A DNA stretch of 60,023 nt, from the IMG/VR virus record IMGVR_UViG_3300025280_000036, positions 1-60,023 of that record, one strand, 5' to 3'. The notes beneath the pieces were generated by a model that was not told where the DNA came from, made no database searches, and worked only from the letters and a program-made list of their open reading frames with translations. The position numbers and the translations under genes are program-made. Below are positions 32,123-42,349 of the stretch, one piece after another (positions within the stretch are counted from its first letter, which is position 1; each line of letters starts with the position of its first letter). This stretch comes from a virus.

Positions 32123-34210
32123 ATGATGAATAATTACGCACCCTTACAGGGAGTGGCTCAGGATTTAGCCAAGCATGGTCGGTATGGAGATTCCATGCTG
32201 GTTCACATGAACCCGATTGAGGTTCAGGGTATTGCGGCGTTATCTCCTACAGGTCAACTGACCACCAATCCAGTGACAGGCCAGCAGGAGGCTTTTCTGC
32301 CGTTTCTGATCCCGATGTTAGCCAGTTGGGGCGGCACTGCGCTTGGGCTTGGGGCTATGGGAACCAGTCTGCTTGGAGCCGGTTTAACCACATTGGCTAC
32401 TGGAGATTTTAAGAAAGGTTTGCTGTCCGGCATTTTGGGTGGTGTCGGGGGTAAGATTTTTGGCGCTGGAGCACCAGATGTTGTGGCTGAACAAGGTTTA
32501 GCTAGTGCAGGGGAAGGAATAACTAAAATGGGATTTGATCCTTCTGCAACAACTTTTGATGTTACAGGTCTTAGTGCAAGCAAGGCATCAGGATTGGGAG
32601 ACTTGTTAACAAAGCAAGCAGGATATCAACAGACTTTGGCTGATTTGAGCACGGCTGCGCCAGCGACTTTTGGGGAAAAACTGATTGCTCCATTTGCTGG
32701 TGGGAAAGAATCGTTGGCGGCGATGGGGACGGAGTTAATGAAGCCCTCATCATTGCTTGGTTTGGGGGTGGCGGGCGGATCGCTTGCTGAGATGGATCGA
32801 CAGGAAGCTATGGCTCGTGCGGCTGGGGAAAGAGGGCTAGAAGACGAAGAAGAGCGCAGGAAGTGGGAAGGAATTATGGAGGAAGGATTCCAGCAAAGCA
32901 GGGCTGATTATCCTTATGCTTCGTATGCTGCGAATCGAGGCGGGATTATTTCTATCAATCCAGCGAACTACGCCAGACGGCGCAATGGATTTAATACGCT
33001 AGGTGCTGCCCCTGTTCAGATGCAGGGTGGTGGTGAAACAGCGGCATTTCGCCAAGCAAGAATTCGTGGTCCCAGAACCATTACCCCGGAAGAACTGGCT
33101 GTGGCAGGACGCCCCGGATTCGGGCCTGAGATTACATATTTCCAACCCAGAAGGGTTGGCGTTACTGATGCTGATGTTGGTGCTGGCGCTGGCGCAGAAT
33201 TACCGGCTGATATTGATCTTTCCAGTCTCTCTGGTTTTTATGGCACAGGATATGGGAATTTGTTTGGAAATTATAATATTCCTTTACAGCCATCTCCTGT
33301 ATCTGATGCAAGGAGTCTGATCGAGCGGGATTATGGAGATAACGGAACCATCAGTGATGAAGCAGCAGAAGTTGCTACTGATACTGCTGTTGATTATGTG
33401 ACAGGCACGGCTCCAGTAATAACACCTCCATCACCTTCCGGTTCGCTGGAAGAAATTCTTGCTGAAATACAACGGCCTACTCTAGCCCCTCCGCCACCAC
33501 CTCCACCGGCAGCGGCGCCACCGACACCGGCAGGGCCACCACCGACGCAGGCAGCGGCACCCCCGGCAGCGACACCACCTCCACCGGCAGCGACACCACC
33601 TCCACAACAGGTGGAATCCCCAATACCTCCGGAAAATCAGCAGGCAGCCGCCGCATACTTAGCGGAGTGGACACCTGAACAACAAGCAGAGTTAGAGGCA
33701 GCACTTGCAGCACTTGGAAGATCAGGATTTCAAAAGGGCGGGCCTACCGATATTCCAGTCGGACCAGAACAAGAAGCGCCTGTTGATAATGCGGCTATGG
33801 ATCAGCTTATAGATCAAACAGCGATGGCTATTCTGGGTCAATTGCCTCCAGAGCAGGCTGAAATAATTATCACTCAGTTTATAAATGAATTCGGCGAAGA
33901 GGTTTTTCAGATGCTGCGTGAGCAGGTACTTCAGAGCGTGACGGGACCGGGTGCCCAGACTCAAGGCATGGTTCAAGGTCAGGGGGGAGGAATGGATGAC
34001 CAAGTGCCGGGTATGATCGGTAATCAGCAGCCGGTGGCGGTATCGCCGGGGGAGTTCATAGTCCCGGCTGACGTGGTGTCAGGTCTTGGGGACGGCAGTT
34101 CCGATGCAGGTGCGGACAAACTTGATACCATGATGGATCAAGTCAGGATGGCAAAAACCGGCGGTATTATGCAGCCTAAGCGCATCAGCAATACGGTTCT
34201 CCCGATATGA
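32123..34210 (+). CDS. Internal/tail-associated virion protein with proline-rich linker
   Basis: About 696 aa; ATG codons at 32123 and 32126 follow AGGATTG. The start MNNYAPLQGVAQDLAKHGRY and MLVHMNPIEVQGIAALSP is a recognisable phage pattern, followed by a glycine-rich hydrophobic segment (LGLGAMGTSLLGAGLTTLA). Residues about 450-505 are almost pure Pro/Ala/Thr. The C-terminus (QPVAVSPGEFIVPADVVSGL) is a motif widespread in phage virion proteins. It may insert into the cell envelope on DNA entry. Confidence 0.75.
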   Translation: MMNNYAPLQGVAQDLAKHGRYGDSMLVHMNPIEVQGIAALSPTGQLTTNPVTGQQEAFLPFLIPMLASWGGTALGLGAMGTSLLGAGLTTLATGDFKKGLLSGILGGVGGKIFGAGAPDVVAEQGLASAGEGITKMGFDPSATTFDVTGLSASKASGLGDLLTKQAGYQQTLADLSTAAPATFGEKLIAPFAGGKESLAAMGTELMKPSSLLGLGVAGGSLAEMDRQEAMARAAGERGLEDEEERRKWEGIMEEGFQQSRADYPYASYAANRGGIISINPANYARRRNGFNTLGAAPVQMQGGGETAAFRQARIRGPRTITPEELAVAGRPGFGPEITYFQPRRVGVTDADVGAGAGAELPADIDLSSLSGFYGTGYGNLFGNYNIPLQPSPVSDARSLIERDYGDNGTISDEAAEVATDTAVDYVTGTAPVITPPSPSGSLEEILAEIQRPTLAPPPPPPPAAAPPTPAGPPPTQAAAPPAATPPPPAATPPPQQVESPIPPENQQAAAAYLAEWTPEQQAELEAALAALGRSGFQKGGPTDIPVGPEQEAPVDNAAMDQLIDQTAMAILGQLPPEQAEIIITQFINEFGEEVFQMLREQVLQSVTGPGAQTQGMVQGQGGGMDDQVPGMIGNQQPVAVSPGEFIVPADVVSGLGDGSSDAGADKLDTMMDQVRMAKTGGIMQPKRISNTVLPI

Positions 34211-34725
34211 ATGAAGTGGCGCAAAAATTGGAGATTGAACCACGGGATATTCCTCGGGAACCTCGGGTCAAGCCGAAAAATGCCCCTCGTGAAATAACCC
34301 ACACCATCACGTTAGTTCCGTCTAATTATATATATCCGTTGTGGTTTGATGTGCGGGATCATCTGGGTCGGGCTGTTGAAAGATCGAATGGACGTTGGAG
34401 TTTGGAATCCCTTTACGCGGCTATTGCAAACGAGCATCAACATTTATGGCTGGCTTTCGACAAGGACAATCAGATTGATGGGGCAGGAACAACGGAGTTT
34501 GTGGATTATCCTTGCAAGCGGATGTTGGCGGTGCAATTTTTGGGTGGCTCAAAGTTTAACGACTGGTGTTGGGACATGATGGATCGCTTTAATAGCTGGG
34601 CAACTGATAACGGTTGCCAAGGTATTGAAGTGACCGGCAGGGCTGGTTTTGGCAAATGGTTGAAGCAGGATGGTTATCATCGTGTTTACACGGTTTATGA
34701 AAAGAGGTTGAATAATCATGGGTAA
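34207..34725 (+). CDS. GNAT-like acetyltransferase-fold protein of podoviruses
   Basis: 172 aa. The core RWSLESLYAAIANEHQHLWL, TTEFVDYPCKRMLAVQFLGG and NGCQGIEVTGRAGFGKWLKQ-type segments match a GNAT-like protein encoded among internal virion protein genes of many podoviruses. The usual acetyl-CoA loop is degenerate, so activity is uncertain. The start overlaps the previous stop by 4 bases, and it overlaps the next gene by 8. Confidence 0.72.
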   Translation: MNEVAQKLEIEPRDIPREPRVKPKNAPREITHTITLVPSNYIYPLWFDVRDHLGRAVERSNGRWSLESLYAAIANEHQHLWLAFDKDNQIDGAGTTEFVDYPCKRMLAVQFLGGSKFNDWCWDMMDRFNSWATDNGCQGIEVTGRAGFGKWLKQDGYHRVYTVYEKRLNNHG

Positions 34726-36430
34726 AGGCGGCGGCGGTCCACCTCCTACACAGGAGATGACAACTCAAACAAGTCGAATTCCTGAATTCGCTGAACCTTA
34801 TTTTCAGGAGATGATGGGTCGGGCGGCGTATGAAACGACGCGGCCTTATCAAGCGTATCCGGGGGAAAGACTCGCGGATTTCACCGCAGCGGAACGCGCC
34901 GGTCAGGCGGGCATGGCCGAAATGGCGGCTGCTGGGGCACCTCCAGAGATGGGCATGGCTTCGGATATTGCATCGCAAGTCGGTTATGGGCCGCAGATGT
35001 CGGCAATGCAGGTTGCCCAAGGGTTTCAGCCGCAGCAGGTTCGATCCGGTTACATGGCGGCGGATATTGATCCCGGTTATACCGCAGGTCAGTTGGGTCA
35101 GGGCTATCAGGCCGGTCAGCGGGACATGGGCTATCAGGCCGGTCAGTTTGACCCCGGTTATGCAGCCCGTGAACTAGGTCAGGACTATACCGCCAGAGAA
35201 TTAGAGGCGCAGTACACCGGGACAGGCGCACCTGCTGGGGCGCAGTTTGGTCCGGGGTTTGATCCCCGTTCCGTAACTGATGAAGGTGTTATTGAGCGGT
35301 ACATGGACCCGTTTCAGCGATTGGTAACCGATATTGAAAAGCGGGAGGCGCAGCGTCAATCGGATATTCAAGCGTCTGGTACGGCACAGCAGGCGGCACA
35401 GGCCGGGGGTTTGGGTGGCTACCGGGAGGCCATCATGCAGGCCGAACGCGAGCGCAATCTTGCGCAACAGATGGGTGATATCGAAGCGCGTGGAGGACAG
35501 GCGGCCTTTCAACAGGCCCAGCAAGCCTTTGAGGCGGACAGGGCTGCGAGATTGCAGGCCGGTCAATTAGGCTTGCAGACAGGTCAAGCAAGGGAGCAGG
35601 CTCTGCAACAGGCAGAGCAAATGCGCCAAGCAGCGTTTGGCACGTCCGAGGCGGCTCGTCAAGCACAGCAGCAGATGCAAACGGCGGCTTATCAGGCCGG
35701 GGAGCAGGCGAGACAGCAAGCCGGAGCGATGGGGCTTACCTCTCAACAGCAAGAAGATGCTGCTCGTCAGGCGGAGGAACAGTTTGGTCAGGCGCAATTT
35801 GCTCAGAATGAGCAGATGCGACAAGCCGAACAACAGGCCAATCAGGCTGCATATCAGGCTCAAGAGGAAGCGAGGCGGGAGGCTGGCCGACTCGGGTTAT
35901 CGGCGCAGGAGATTCAGGAGCGGGGCCGTCAGGCTGCCAATCAGGCGTATATGGAAGCCCAGCGGTTTAACGTGGAGCAGGGTTACAGGCAGGCTCAGTT
36001 GGGCATGGCCGGTTTGGGCGAGGATCGTGCAGTTCGGCAGCAGCGGTTGGAGGCGGCTCAACAGTTGGGCCAGTTTGGCGGCCAGCAGCAGCGTATGGCG
36101 TATGAGCGAATCCGTAATTTGCAGGCAATGGGTCAGGGGCAGCGTGAATTGGCCCAGCGTGGTTTGGATATTGGTTATCAGGATTTCCTGCGACAACGTG
36201 GGTATCCGCGAGAACAGTTGAGTTATTTGAGTAACCTGATTCAAGGGTTGCCATTAGCCCCAATGGGGCAACAAACACAAACCACGTATGGTGGCCCAAC
36301 CGGGATACAGCAAGCATTAGGTGCTGGGCTGGGTGGGGTAGGTTTGTATAACCAATTTCGTGGCGCTGGTGGTGGCCGCATTCCGGGGGTTACAGGTATT
36401 GGTTTGCATAGAGCGTTGAGGGCGGCCTGA
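34718..36430 (+). CDS. Gln/Ala-rich internal virion (ejection) protein
   Basis: 570 aa. It begins MGKGGGGPPPTQEMTTQTSR and PYFQEMMGRAAYE, then has YQAGQ-type repeats (residues about 110-170), DPFQRLVTDIEKREAQRQSD and a long helical domain rich in Gln, Ala and Glu (about residues 190-490). Such coiled-coil proteins with DPF..LV..IE are stored in podovirus heads and released to form a conduit. It ends with a glycine-rich region. Confidence 0.72.
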   Translation: MGKGGGGPPPTQEMTTQTSRIPEFAEPYFQEMMGRAAYETTRPYQAYPGERLADFTAAERAGQAGMAEMAAAGAPPEMGMASDIASQVGYGPQMSAMQVAQGFQPQQVRSGYMAADIDPGYTAGQLGQGYQAGQRDMGYQAGQFDPGYAARELGQDYTARELEAQYTGTGAPAGAQFGPGFDPRSVTDEGVIERYMDPFQRLVTDIEKREAQRQSDIQASGTAQQAAQAGGLGGYREAIMQAERERNLAQQMGDIEARGGQAAFQQAQQAFEADRAARLQAGQLGLQTGQAREQALQQAEQMRQAAFGTSEAARQAQQQMQTAAYQAGEQARQQAGAMGLTSQQQEDAARQAEEQFGQAQFAQNEQMRQAEQQANQAAYQAQEEARREAGRLGLSAQEIQERGRQAANQAYMEAQRFNVEQGYRQAQLGMAGLGEDRAVRQQRLEAAQQLGQFGGQQQRMAYERIRNLQAMGQGQRELAQRGLDIGYQDFLRQRGYPREQLSYLSNLIQGLPLAPMGQQTQTTYGGPTGIQQALGAGLGGVGLYNQFRGAGGGRIPGVTGIGLHRALRAA

Positions 36431-38538
36431 TGAATATTTTACAACAGGAAGATATGGTCAAGGGTCTTCCTGATGAAGCATTGATGCAGGAAGCGGAACA
36501 ACCCAGCGGGCAATTACCTCAATACCTGTTGATTTCCGAGGTTCAGCGCAGGGCTGATATGCGTAAACGGTATCAACAGCAAATGCAGGAAGCAGAGCCG
36601 ACCGTGGCCGAGCAGGTTTTACAGGAAGGCATTGCTGGTTTAGCTCCGCCACCTGAGCCAATGCAACAAGCCATGAATGGCGGTCAACCGCCAATGCAAC
36701 CGCCAATGAATGGTGCTCCTCAACAGATGCCTCCGGGAATGCCTCTACAGATGAATGGCGCTCCTCAACAGATGCCTCCGGGGATGAATGGCGGTTTTCC
36801 ACCACAATTTGAGACTCAAATGGCCTATCAGGGTGGTGTTGTAAGGATGAATGAAGGTAGTACGGTGGAACCTCCAAGGATGCTCCCGCTGATGAATGAA
36901 GAGGAAAAAAAGAAAAAAATAGCAGAAGCGATTGCTTTAGGAGCTACGGTAGAGCAAATAGGAAGTTTAAGCAGAGGCGCTTTTCGACCAACATTGATAG
37001 CTATGGGCTATGATCTTACTCCTGATGATTCTATTTCGGCAGGTGAGATGGCATCAATAGATGCTGCTCGTGATAATTTAGTTACAGAAATGCCTCCACA
37101 AATTGGGGCAGTTGCTGAGATTGGTCAATCGAATCAGTACGAGCCGGGACCTTACGCTAAAACTCAAAAAGAATTTTTAGAAAGATGGGAGAGCCGCCCC
37201 GGAGCGCCAACACCGAGAGAAATTGATTTGGGTGAGATTCCTCTGGATTGGCTGTCCAGAGGGGGAAGAGGGTCTTACGCTTCGCTAGGGTCTATGTTTG
37301 ATCCCAGTAGAGTAAAAGGATTGATTGCAACTGCGGAAGCTGCGGTCGATCCATCATTTGTTGTTGCGGCGGAGCAGCCAAAAATTGGAGGTAACTTGGT
37401 AGATACGGAGGGCAAACCAAAGGGTGCGATAATTGAAGATGCGCTTTCACTAATTGATACGTCTAGTTTTCCTAAACGCAGGGGGAAGCCTGAAACACTT
37501 TCTTCGGAATTTACGCAATTAAAGGGTGCTTCAGAAGAGTCAATTTCATTGGATGAACAAAGAGCAAATATAGCCAAGCAAAATGCGTTGCGGGATGAAA
37601 TGTTGAAGGAGGAAGCTGCTGGGGAAAATGGAGCGCCTGTATTGACTGAAAATGATATTGCACAACTTATATCAGGTAACCCTGATTCTCAAGATATGAC
37701 TCTTTTAGCACCTGAGATTCTTGCTGCGCAAGAAGAAGATCGGCAGCAGAATGCCGCCAATGTTGCCATTGCAAATAAGAGGAAAATGGCTGCCGCTAAA
37801 GCTGATGAGGATAAAGAAATTTCTCGGAGCAGTTTATTGAAAGCGTTAGGAGCATTAAAAAATAGAAAATCATCGATAGTGGATTATTCAGAATTGATAA
37901 AAAGTGGTGATGAACAAGCAAGGCAAGATGCTTTTTCTCAGATGCTGGTTAACCTTGGGGCTGGCATTGCTGCCGGTGATATGGCTCAGGGGTTAAGGGA
38001 CGCCGGAGAAGCTGTTGCAAAGACCAGAGGTAAGCAACGCGAATTGAGACAAGCTATGGAATTGGCGCAATTAAAGGGTGCTTCAGAGGCTGAAAAAGCT
38101 GACTTGGCGATGGAGCTTAGTATTATTGAAGCCCAATTAGGGGGGCTTCCTCCAGCAGCAGCCGCGATAACGCCATCTGAATTACAAAAAACATTGGCAG
38201 ATATGAATATTTTGAAGTCTCGGAATGAGGAAAATACGGATCATTATAAATACTTGGAGTCCAGAGTCGCCACTTTAACTAATCCTTCGGTGCAAAATGT
38301 TGTGGGTCCGGTTTTAATTAAAATGAAAGAGGTAGGTATGGATGGTCTCGATAAGGGTGAAAAAGATATTGTCAATAAATATTTTTCGGCTAATGATCTT
38401 GAACTAATATTAGAAACTCTTAGGAATCAGCCAAGAGAGGATGAAAGCGATGGCGGATTGCTTGCTGGCCTTGCACCCGCGCAGGCAAGCGGTGGCTTAG
38501 TGAAAGCGGCTGACGGGGTTTATCGGAGTGCGGGTTAA
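36430..38538 (+). CDS. 702-aa predicted internal virion protein
   Basis: Starts MNILQQEDMVKGLPDEALMQ with a Met/Pro/Gln/Gly-rich region, then GGVVRMNEGS, a short block EEEKKKKIAEAIALGATV to FRPTLIAMGYDLTPDD (about residues 157-200) that also forms the C-terminus of the early protein at 247-909, a helical domain with QAFSQML-like and RQDAFSQMLVNLGAGIAAGD parts, and ASGGLVKAADGVY at the end. The helical, membrane-friendly end suits an ejected protein. No enzymatic domain is seen. Confidence 0.65.
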   Translation: MNILQQEDMVKGLPDEALMQEAEQPSGQLPQYLLISEVQRRADMRKRYQQQMQEAEPTVAEQVLQEGIAGLAPPPEPMQQAMNGGQPPMQPPMNGAPQQMPPGMPLQMNGAPQQMPPGMNGGFPPQFETQMAYQGGVVRMNEGSTVEPPRMLPLMNEEEKKKKIAEAIALGATVEQIGSLSRGAFRPTLIAMGYDLTPDDSISAGEMASIDAARDNLVTEMPPQIGAVAEIGQSNQYEPGPYAKTQKEFLERWESRPGAPTPREIDLGEIPLDWLSRGGRGSYASLGSMFDPSRVKGLIATAEAAVDPSFVVAAEQPKIGGNLVDTEGKPKGAIIEDALSLIDTSSFPKRRGKPETLSSEFTQLKGASEESISLDEQRANIAKQNALRDEMLKEEAAGENGAPVLTENDIAQLISGNPDSQDMTLLAPEILAAQEEDRQQNAANVAIANKRKMAAAKADEDKEISRSSLLKALGALKNRKSSIVDYSELIKSGDEQARQDAFSQMLVNLGAGIAAGDMAQGLRDAGEAVAKTRGKQRELRQAMELAQLKGASEAEKADLAMELSIIEAQLGGLPPAAAAITPSELQKTLADMNILKSRNEENTDHYKYLESRVATLTNPSVQNVVGPVLIKMKEVGMDGLDKGEKDIVNKYFSANDLELILETLRNQPREDESDGGLLAGLAPAQASGGLVKAADGVYRSAG

Positions 38539-38540
38539 TC

Positions 38541-41500
38541 ATGGGAACGGTTCGTGTAGAAGGTCTTGGCGAGGTTGAGATTGCAGGTGATACGCCTACC
38601 GTAGAGGAAGCAAGAAATATTTATGCATCTTTGCAGGAAAAAAAGTTAGAGCGTCCTCCAGATAAGGCACCTACACCTCCAGATAAACCTCCGGCCCCTC
38701 TTGCTAACGGTGAAGACCCTTCTGTTATAAAAGATATTCTTACTCAGGCCGTTGGTGGCGTTCGTGATGCCACTCAAAGTATTCTTAATTTAACAGCCAG
38801 ACCTGCTGCTTATCTTGAGGGTAAGCTTCCAACCACTGACAAACCGTTCAAACCGTTGACCCTACCTACTATTGCTCCGGCAAAAACCACAGGAGGAGGG
38901 GTAGCCAGAGGGCTTTCCCAATTTTTTGTGCCGTATTTAGGGGCGTTGAAAGTTTTGGGGGTTGGAAAAACATTTATTGGCACCTTGGCTAAGGCTGAAG
39001 GTGCGGCTGTTCTTACTGATCAGGCGGTCTTTGATCCGTTCGATCAAAAACTTTCTGATTTGGTTCAGTCAGTCCCTGCTTTACAGAATCCTGCTACGGA
39101 ATATTTACAAGCTGATGAAGATGATTCTGAGGCTGAAGCCAGATTCAAATTGGCTGTTGAAGGTATGGGATTGGGGGCTTTTGCTACAACTATCATTCAG
39201 TCTTTTAGGGGACTCAGATCACTCAAGAAAGGAAAGACAGAGCAAGGGATCAAGGAAGTTGACAAGGCTATCGAAGCTAGTCCAAAAATAGACCCGGTGG
39301 CATCGCCAAGAGAGGTTCTTGGGGATGACTATGCCGGGAATATACGAGTAGATAAATACAATACCACTGAAGATGTAAAACAGGGGATTCGTGATACTGC
39401 GGAAAAGAACGTGGGTAGGATAGACGAAGCAACACGCGGAACAATCACGACCGATCAATTAAAGGGACTAGCGCGAGAAGTAGGTTTAACTGTTGATGAT
39501 CTTTTAGATCGTGTTACAGGAGAGGCATGGAATGCAGAAGAGATATTAAGTGCTCGTATGATGATGTTAGCTTCTGCTATTAGGTTGCGTAATGCAGGAA
39601 AAGTAGCTTCAAAAACCGGGTTAGATGCTGATATCTTAAAAGTAAAAGATGCTCTTAATCTCCATGTTGGAATCCAAGAACAGGTATCTGGATTAGCTGC
39701 TGAAGCAGGTCGTGCGCTTAGACAATTTCGTCTAATAATTGGTGAAGGCAATGTAGAGGAATTATTGACTGCTGGAGGCGGGAAGAAAGCCATAAAAGAA
39801 ATAGCTGATCGTCTTGCTGTACTTGATCCAGAACTCGATATGGCGGTTTTTAATAATACGGCTAGGGTGCTTAATAAGCCAACCCTCATGGATAAATGGC
39901 TTGAGTTTTGGATCAACGGGTTACTTTCAGGACCGCAAACTCACGCGGTAAATTTTTTATCAAATGAATTAACATCGTTTTGGTCTATCCCAGAACATTA
40001 TCTGGCTGCCGGAATTGGTGCCATAAGAAAAACTCCAGAGAGGGTTACATTAGGAGAGGCTAATCATCGGCTTTATGGATGGCTCAAAGGACATCAGGAG
40101 GGCTGGGGTTTAGCCAAGAAAGCATTTATCACCGAAAGCCCGTCCGATATTTTTTCTAAATTGGAGCTTCCCAGAGAACGAGCAATAAAAGGCACACTTG
40201 GAAAGGTCATAAGATTACCCGGCAGGGCGTTGATAAGTTCTGATGAGTATTTTAAGTCGATTGGTTATCGGATGGAGCTTAACGCGCAAGCCTACAGGAG
40301 TGCTATTAAAGCTGGATTAAATCCGCGTTCAAGAGAATTTGCGGAATTTTTGGAAAAGATTAAAAATAATATCCCTGAAAATAAAAATCAAATAAAACAG
40401 GTGGCAAAAGAATTAGGGATGGGAGTTAGAGAATACAAAGCTCTGAAGAAAAAGATTTCCCTTAAAGCCACAGATAATGCCAGATACCTTACGTTCACTA
40501 AACCCCTTGAAGGCATTAGTGCTGACATTACATCTATACAGGCAAAAGCGCCAATTTCTAGGATGCTCATGCCATTTGTCAGAACTCCAACCAACATAGT
40601 CAGATTTGCCGCTGAAAGAACTCCTCTTGGATTGATGATGCGGGAAACGAAAAACGCCAAAGGAGCAGCAAAGGATGTGCAAATGGCTAAGATGGGGCTT
40701 GCGGCAGGGGCTGGTGCTCTCATCATGTCAATGGCAGGTCAAGGTAAAATAACCGGCTCCGGCCCAACCGATCCTAAAGCGCGCAGAGATATGTTGGATA
40801 CCGGCTGGCAACCTTATTCGTATGTTTATGAAGATGATGAAGGGAAGAAGCATTATTATTCCTACAAACGTATTGAACCGATGGGAATTTTGTTTGGCTT
40901 AACTGCGGATTTTCACGATATTGCTGGAGAAGTTCCAGATAAGGATGCAGATGAAATAGCGGCAGGTATTGTTGCTTCGATAAGCCAGAACCTTACCGAT
41001 AAGACTTTCTTTAAGGGGCTTGGTGATTTTTTCGAGGCTATGGGTAATCCAGACAGGCAGTTCACTGCCTACTTGCAGAATCTTAGCGGAACGATAGTAC
41101 CTTCTATTTTAGCTCAAACCACCAGAACCGTTGATCCTGTGTTAAGAGATACCAGATCATTTTTGAAAAGGATTAAATCGCGTATCCCCGGATGGTCCGA
41201 GACTCTTGAGGCAAGGCGCAATCTATGGGGAGAACGAATCATTCTGAGCGGGGGATTGGGTCCAGATATTATATCTCCTATTTATTCATCAGAATCAAAG
41301 AACGATCCGGTCGCCAATGAACTGGTCAGATTGGATTACCATCCTTCATTGCCGCAACGAACTCAAAGTGGTACAGAAATACCCGACAATTTGTATTGGC
41401 AATTTGTTGAAGACGCTGGCAAACCAGCGCATCAATTACTTGAAAGTATAATGGCACTGCCTGCATGGGAAGCGTTAAACAACAGACCTAGCGAACAAAA

Positions 41501-41693
41501 AGATATAATTAGAAAGGTTATTGATTTAACACGAAAGAACGCCCGACTTAAACTAAGAGTCGCAATGGGAGAATACTTGACTAAACAAGATAAGATTAAA
41601 ATAACAGAACAGTTAAAAATAGAAGGGCATTCTGAAGATAGCGCAGAGCAGTGGATTCGTGAAAATGTCAATAAAAAAACGGCAAGCCGGTAA
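38541..41693 (+). CDS. Large internal virion (DNA ejection) protein
   Basis: 1050 aa, the second largest gene. The N-terminus carries MGTVRVEGLGEVEIAGDTPT and a Pro-rich linker, then hydrophobic segments (FFVPYLGALKVLGVGKTFIG, MGLGAFATTIIQSF) and a large helical region. The middle has FWINGLLSGPQTHAVNFLSN, a pattern I recall from large podovirus internal proteins. The C-terminal 400 residues hold further helices (GLAAGAGALIMSMAG). No lytic transglycosylase motif was found. It likely enters the host with the DNA. Confidence 0.7.
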   Translation: MGTVRVEGLGEVEIAGDTPTVEEARNIYASLQEKKLERPPDKAPTPPDKPPAPLANGEDPSVIKDILTQAVGGVRDATQSILNLTARPAAYLEGKLPTTDKPFKPLTLPTIAPAKTTGGGVARGLSQFFVPYLGALKVLGVGKTFIGTLAKAEGAAVLTDQAVFDPFDQKLSDLVQSVPALQNPATEYLQADEDDSEAEARFKLAVEGMGLGAFATTIIQSFRGLRSLKKGKTEQGIKEVDKAIEASPKIDPVASPREVLGDDYAGNIRVDKYNTTEDVKQGIRDTAEKNVGRIDEATRGTITTDQLKGLAREVGLTVDDLLDRVTGEAWNAEEILSARMMMLASAIRLRNAGKVASKTGLDADILKVKDALNLHVGIQEQVSGLAAEAGRALRQFRLIIGEGNVEELLTAGGGKKAIKEIADRLAVLDPELDMAVFNNTARVLNKPTLMDKWLEFWINGLLSGPQTHAVNFLSNELTSFWSIPEHYLAAGIGAIRKTPERVTLGEANHRLYGWLKGHQEGWGLAKKAFITESPSDIFSKLELPRERAIKGTLGKVIRLPGRALISSDEYFKSIGYRMELNAQAYRSAIKAGLNPRSREFAEFLEKIKNNIPENKNQIKQVAKELGMGVREYKALKKKISLKATDNARYLTFTKPLEGISADITSIQAKAPISRMLMPFVRTPTNIVRFAAERTPLGLMMRETKNAKGAAKDVQMAKMGLAAGAGALIMSMAGQGKITGSGPTDPKARRDMLDTGWQPYSYVYEDDEGKKHYYSYKRIEPMGILFGLTADFHDIAGEVPDKDADEIAAGIVASISQNLTDKTFFKGLGDFFEAMGNPDRQFTAYLQNLSGTIVPSILAQTTRTVDPVLRDTRSFLKRIKSRIPGWSETLEARRNLWGERIILSGGLGPDIISPIYSSESKNDPVANELVRLDYHPSLPQRTQSGTEIPDNLYWQFVEDAGKPAHQLLESIMALPAWEALNNRPSEQKDIIRKVIDLTRKNARLKLRVAMGEYLTKQDKIKITEQLKIEGHSEDSAEQWIRENVNKKTASR

Positions 41694-41713
41694 AATAATC
41701 ACAGGAAAATAAA

Positions 41714-42343
41714 ATGACTACAGGACAAACAGTACCGCCGGGTTATTACGTCAGCAACAGCGCAGACGAGGACGTGTTCTGCGTCACGAAGACCAATAAC
41801 TTTTATTTCAAGAAAGCCCGTGGCAAGAAATGGGCACGTACTGATTCATGGAACTTCGATCATCTGTGTGATGTGGAAACCGTTAACGAAGTGCAGGGTG
41901 TCAGCGGTGATGTGAACACGCACGATGGCCGTGGTCTGGAAGTCAGCGTGTCGGCGCACATCGGTGTCACGGTATCCGACGTGATGAAGTGGCATTATGT
42001 CAACCCGGATGGCAACCAAGCCACGCTGTGGGCTGGCCCTGAAGGCGGACCCGGTAAGGGTGTGAGCATGGATGTGGGTGTGTGGTACGACAAGAACGGT
42101 AACGTTCATATGAAGCTCTCGGCTTCCGGGGTGATCCCTCATTTTGATTTTGGCGGGGAAGTTGTGATCAACCCAAAGACTGTTGAAAACTTAGAGAAAC
42201 CCACAGCAGATGACAAGGCGTTTGCCAAGGGGTTTACCGAGGGTGCCACTCTGGGTATTGCAGACAAGCCACCGAAGGTTCTGACCGAAGGTGTTGCCGT
42301 GGTGGATAAAGTGGGTAAGAAAGTTCTTGGCTGGTTCAAGTAG
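41714..42343 (+). CDS. 209-aa hypothetical protein
   Basis: Starts MTTGQTVPPGYYVSNSADED after AGGAAAATAAA. Beta-predicted segments (GLEVSVSAHIGVTVSDVMKW, MDVGVWYDKNGNVHMKLS) are followed by a helical basic C-terminus (VAVVDKVGKKVLGWFK). No family is recognised. It lies between the ejection protein and the membrane-protein cassette and could be either a virion or envelope-acting protein. Confidence 0.65.
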   Translation: MTTGQTVPPGYYVSNSADEDVFCVTKTNNFYFKKARGKKWARTDSWNFDHLCDVETVNEVQGVSGDVNTHDGRGLEVSVSAHIGVTVSDVMKWHYVNPDGNQATLWAGPEGGPGKGVSMDVGVWYDKNGNVHMKLSASGVIPHFDFGGEVVINPKTVENLEKPTADDKAFAKGFTEGATLGIADKPPKVLTEGVAVVDKVGKKVLGWFK

Positions 42344-42349
42344 GGCGTT

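Noticed and set aside
35637-36221. Long Arg-rich open frame inside the Gln/Ala-rich internal protein gene
   Set aside because: It is a frame-shifted reading of CAG/GCG-rich codons; stop-free length is explained by composition.
38541-41693. Lytic transglycosylase or peptidase domain in the large internal protein
   Set aside because: No catalytic motif could be seen; only hydrophobic and helical regions.
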